Below, piece after piece: positions 63,001 through 64,000 of a DNA stretch of 64,000 nt. Position numbers and translations under genes: made by a program. The notes below the pieces were generated by a model. The model was given only the letters and a program-made list of their open reading frames with translations, was not told where the DNA came from and did not search any database. Location: positions 12,170,501 to 12,234,500 of the forward strand of contig NW_027480432.1 in NCBI RefSeq assembly GCF_051401765.1, given 5' to 3'. The DNA comes from Calliopsis andreniformis. Taxonomy: Eukaryota; Arthropoda; Insecta; Hymenoptera; Andrenidae. Position 1 is the stretch's first letter; each line of letters starts with the position of its first letter.

Positions 63001-64000
63001 TCACCTCGCGTTCATCCGCCTTAACAATATCCATGGAACTTTTGCTTGGCACTTCAGTTTTAGGAGTATCTTGGTTCGCTAGCACCATAGATGGTACAGA
63101 ATCAGCTTCCAATTTTGCTCCATTATAAACATTATAATTTTCAATCATTTTTCCTCTATTTTCAGTCAGATTCCCTTTCAGACGTCCATTTTCGATAGGA
63201 GGTGGCGAATCATATTTAAATATTGCATTGCATTGTGAAGATTCAACCGGCATCCTGCAGGTTTCCAATTCAGTTATATTCCACGTTGACAGCCTCTTTC
63301 TGCTTTCAGTAGATTCCTTTGGTGAATATTTCAATTTGCTACAGGAGTTTGAAGAAGCGACATCCGAATCGCTGTTATTTCCATAACTAAAAGTTTTGTC
63401 GACTTTGGAGCTTCTTTCACACAAAAATTCTGCTCTCTCTCTCGGACTTTCTATACTTCTATATTTATTACTCACGTTATTTTTAATATGGCGATCAAGC
63501 TCCGTTTTATTACTTTCACTCGTAGATGGAATCCTACGATATTTCTCGGTGGAAGTCTCAATCTTAACGCTAGGAACTTTCGAACTCGTAAATCCAGGCT
63601 TCAAAATATCGTTTCCTGGAGGAGTTTTATAGCCAAATCTCGAGTCCTTTGCTGGGCTCGCGAGATCCAACGGCTGACCCATTATCGATGTGGATATTGG
63701 GCCTGGAATTCCAGGTATGTTCGGTGCCTGTATTTTCACTGGACTGGCGAGATCTAAAGGTTGAGAGGTCGTATGAAGGCCAGGTAGACCTGGTATCACT
63801 TTATATCCGGTATCTCCAGTCACTATGCTTGAAGATATGTCCATAGTTGGTGTCAGGGTGTGTGGTCCGGGCATGCCAGGAACATAAGGTATAACTTTAC
63901 CACCGTGAAGTATACTCGTAATGCCCGGTTGGGGCAAAGTTAGAGGGTTGTAGGCAGTGATAGTCGTAAGAGGGTTTAGATGTGGCTCCAGATAATTATA
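47520..64000 (-). CDS. shn: Schnurri/HIVEP-type zinc-finger factor, 3' part
   Basis: Six coding exons on the minus strand, all GT-AG and in phase, give about 1576 residues up to the stop at 47520; the 5' part lies beyond the right edge. Order: >64000-62437, 62196-62076, 61963-59909, 58149-57963, 48799-48551, 48074-47520. The protein holds the HIVEP lead-in ([21 protein letters not shown]), the ZAS finger pair ([18 protein letters not shown] and [16 protein letters not shown]), an acidic stretch, a second pair, a fifth finger and a final single finger. In Drosophila, Schnurri acts with Mad and Medea in Dpp/BMP signalling, repressing brinker and binding through the C-terminal finger group. The match to this family is very strong; function in this species is inferred. 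Confidence 0.93.
48551..48799 (-). CDS. shn: schnurri exon: fifth zinc finger
   Basis: 249 bases, 83 codons, phase 0 at both ends (acceptor ATTACAG|GTC, donor CTTCAG|GTATGA). It carries one C2H2 finger, [25 protein letters not shown], followed by the conserved tail [20 protein letters not shown] and [19 protein letters not shown]. It lies 9.2 kb from the preceding exon. The [15 protein letters not shown] and LGKLPFGTY signatures are characteristic of Schnurri/HIVEP proteins. Confidence 0.93.
49617..49736. mobile_element. 120-bp MITE in the schnurri intron
   Basis: The left end GTGTACAGTGTAAAAAATCG followed by TGTAAACA pairs with the reversed right end GTGTACCGTATAAAAAGAAT followed by GGTGTAAACA. 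Non-coding; inside the 9.2-kb intron. Confidence 0.65.
50432..50542. mobile_element. Short imperfect hairpin MITE in the schnurri intron
   Basis: Left ATTACTAGCGACCACGTTGG-GTC and reversed right TTAGTAACACGACGTCGTTG-GGTC pair imperfectly over about 25 bases; about 110 bp in all. Confidence 0.5.
51970..54435. mobile_element. 2.5-kb foldback element in the schnurri intron
   Basis: The left arm (51970-53080) and right arm (53701-54435) are reverse complements over more than 700 bases once the MITE at 52256-52580 is removed from the left arm. Outer parts share GAAGAACTTTTATTCT, GAATCGAAATTTCGGACTAT and several copies of an AACAGTTATAGAACCGAT-like motif; inner parts share GTTAAAGATTTGGCAT, GTCTACCCTGAACGTG and GCAAAATCAACAATCGTGAA. 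The loop is about 620 bases and has no recognisable transposase. Open frames of about 70 codons lie in both arms as mirror copies and are by-products of the duplication. Confidence 0.85.
52256..52580. mobile_element. 325-bp MITE nested in the foldback element
   Basis: TIRs of about 50 bases: ATAAGAATATTTTTTAGAAA followed by ATTATTGTAAAAAATAGATA on the left, and the reversed right end ATAAGTATATTTTTTAGAAA followed by ATTATTATAAAAATAGATA. GTAC flanks both sides (52252-52255 and 52581-52584), whereas the other, uninterrupted arm of the host element has a single GTAC at the same place, so GTAC is the target duplication. Confidence 0.9.
55069..55255. mobile_element. MITE with about 65-bp TIRs in the schnurri intron
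   Basis: Both arms carry ATGGTA-GAAACCT-CTGTC, GGTGACGTCACGAGGTA and GAACTTTTCGAATG in mirror orientation. About 185 bp with a GC-rich spacer. The arms include a GTGACGTCAC palindrome, which contains the CRE core TGACGTCA. Confidence 0.8.
55256..56310. mobile_element. Possible larger element bounded by AGAGTTCTGCATC
   Basis: AGAGTTCTGCATC at about 55260-55272 recurs in reverse at about 56287-56299, each next to a GTAGTTA block. The match outside these blocks is weak. It may be the frame into which the MITE at 55069-55255 inserted, or an unrelated pair. Confidence 0.3.
56351..57044. mobile_element. TIR element of about 690 bp in the schnurri intron
   Basis: Left TCTATACTTCGTTCACTGGG-AGAACGCAGT pairs with the reversed right end TCTATACTGCGTTCACTGAG-AGAACGCAGT. 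The GC-richer interior shows no transposase. About 35-bp TIRs are visible. Confidence 0.65.
57963..58149 (-). CDS. shn: schnurri exon: second zinc-finger pair
   Basis: 187 bases, acceptor GTTACAG|T, donor AATAAG|GTAATT, phase 0 at the end. It encodes two C2H2 fingers, [22 protein letters not shown] and [26 protein letters not shown], linked by YFERP. The second finger repeats the [10 protein letters not shown] signature of the ZAS finger 2. With the finger in the next exon it forms the C-terminal trio that in Drosophila Shn contacts the Mad/Medea-DNA complex. Confidence 0.93.
58150..59908 (-). other. schnurri intron of 1759 bp
   Basis: Intron between the large ZAS exon and the second finger-pair exon. 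AT-rich; a short direct repeat TAAGTTCCTAAGGCTTAG-type sequence occurs near 58555-58590. No gene or clear element inside. Confidence 0.6.
59909..61963 (-). CDS. shn: schnurri exon: ZAS finger 2, acidic tract, repeats
   Basis: 2055 bases, 684 full codons plus split codons at both ends. It opens with the rest of the second ZAS finger ([20 protein letters not shown]) and after some 30 residues has a Glu/Ser-rich acidic tract, the usual companion of ZAS fingers. [10 protein letters not shown] motif (about 61380-61410) is another PxDL[ST] candidate. A run of degenerate repeats built on RPPSxEMR/LRPPNxDY lies at about 60235-60556, and the end is Pro/Ser-rich ([11 protein letters not shown]). Donor GTCAG|GTGAGT; the next intron is 1759 bp. 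Confidence 0.9.
62076..62196 (-). CDS. shn: schnurri exon: first ZAS zinc finger
   Basis: 121 bases, acceptor TTTGTAAG|GT and donor TTTTAG|GTAAGT. It encodes [20 protein letters not shown] and [20 protein letters not shown]: the first finger in full (C-x2-C, H-x3-H) with the HTDVRPY linker and the cysteine pair of the second. The intron (112 bp) cuts the second finger right after its cysteine pair, so both exons are needed for DNA binding. In HIVEP/Schnurri the ZAS pair binds GGGGATTYCC-like or related sites. Confidence 0.93.
62437..64000 (-). CDS. shn: schnurri exon: Pro/Ser-rich region and ZAS lead-in (partial)
   Basis: The exon stays open to the window edge (521 codons plus one base). The part nearest the edge has repeated PGxPG motifs, two of them followed by QPLDLASP; PxDL[ST]-like motifs can bind the co-repressor CtBP. 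The middle is Ser/Lys-rich and probably disordered. Toward the end come the conserved blocks [20 protein letters not shown] and [14 protein letters not shown] and then the lead-in [20 protein letters not shown], as in HIVEP proteins directly before the ZAS fingers. The donor AGAG|GTGAGA ends in phase 1; the following intron is 240 bp. Confidence 0.9.

Noticed and set aside
59963..63846. Plus-strand frames of 65-89 codons opposite the schnurri exons
   Set aside because: All are antisense shadows of the schnurri coding exons.

Overview
The window looks like a gene-poor, AT-rich stretch of an insect nuclear genome. The organism call is inference: the schnurri, Emi/Rca1 and RPABC4 homologues, short introns mixed with TE-filled ones, and TTAA- and TA-flanked MITEs fit an insect, possibly a hymenopteran. 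There is no bacterial or phage organisation (no operons, Shine-Dalgarno sites, tRNA/rRNA genes or CRISPR arrays were seen).

Four genes can be supported. (1) 24268-25488, minus: the large 5' coding exon of an F-box protein of the Emi/Rca1 (FBXO5/FBXO43) family, an APC/C inhibitor, with a DSG-type degron and an F-box; the exon for the zinc-binding region was not found. (2) 27965-29802, plus: a five-exon gene with an N-terminal THAP zinc finger and a C-terminal coiled coil. (3) 30926-33064, plus: a complete three-exon gene for RNA polymerase subunit RPABC4 (POLR2K/Rpb12). (4) 47520-64000, minus: the 3' six coding exons of a schnurri/HIVEP-type C2H2 zinc-finger factor, running off the right edge. 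It carries the ZAS finger pair, an acidic region, a further finger pair, a fifth finger, a last single finger and the stop codon.

The rest is repeats and unexplained DNA. 1-24 kb is AT-rich with scattered MITEs: a Tc1-like transposase scrap at 2.65 kb, hairpins at 3.4-3.6 kb, two copies of a TTAA-flanked family at 6.1 and 6.9 kb, a 105-bp tandem duplication at 13.6 kb, hairpin MITEs at 14.5 and 18.1 kb, and long-TIR elements at 21.3-22.1 and 22.7-23.6 kb. 33-47 kb has no intact gene. It holds an inverted pair that resembles Penelope-type terminal repeats (41.9-42.2 kb) and a run of broken coding-like blocks (42.7-46.5 kb) of unknown origin. The 9.2-kb schnurri intron at 48.8-58.0 kb is packed with inverted-repeat elements, including a 2.5-kb foldback element whose left arm was later hit by a 325-bp MITE with a GTAC target duplication.

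The genes do not form a pathway: cell-cycle control (Emi/Rca1), transcription machinery (RPABC4), a probable DNA-binding THAP protein and a BMP/Dpp-pathway transcription factor sit side by side. No previously undescribed functional system is evident. The most unusual items are the decayed coding cluster, the nested foldback element and the Penelope-like hairpin.
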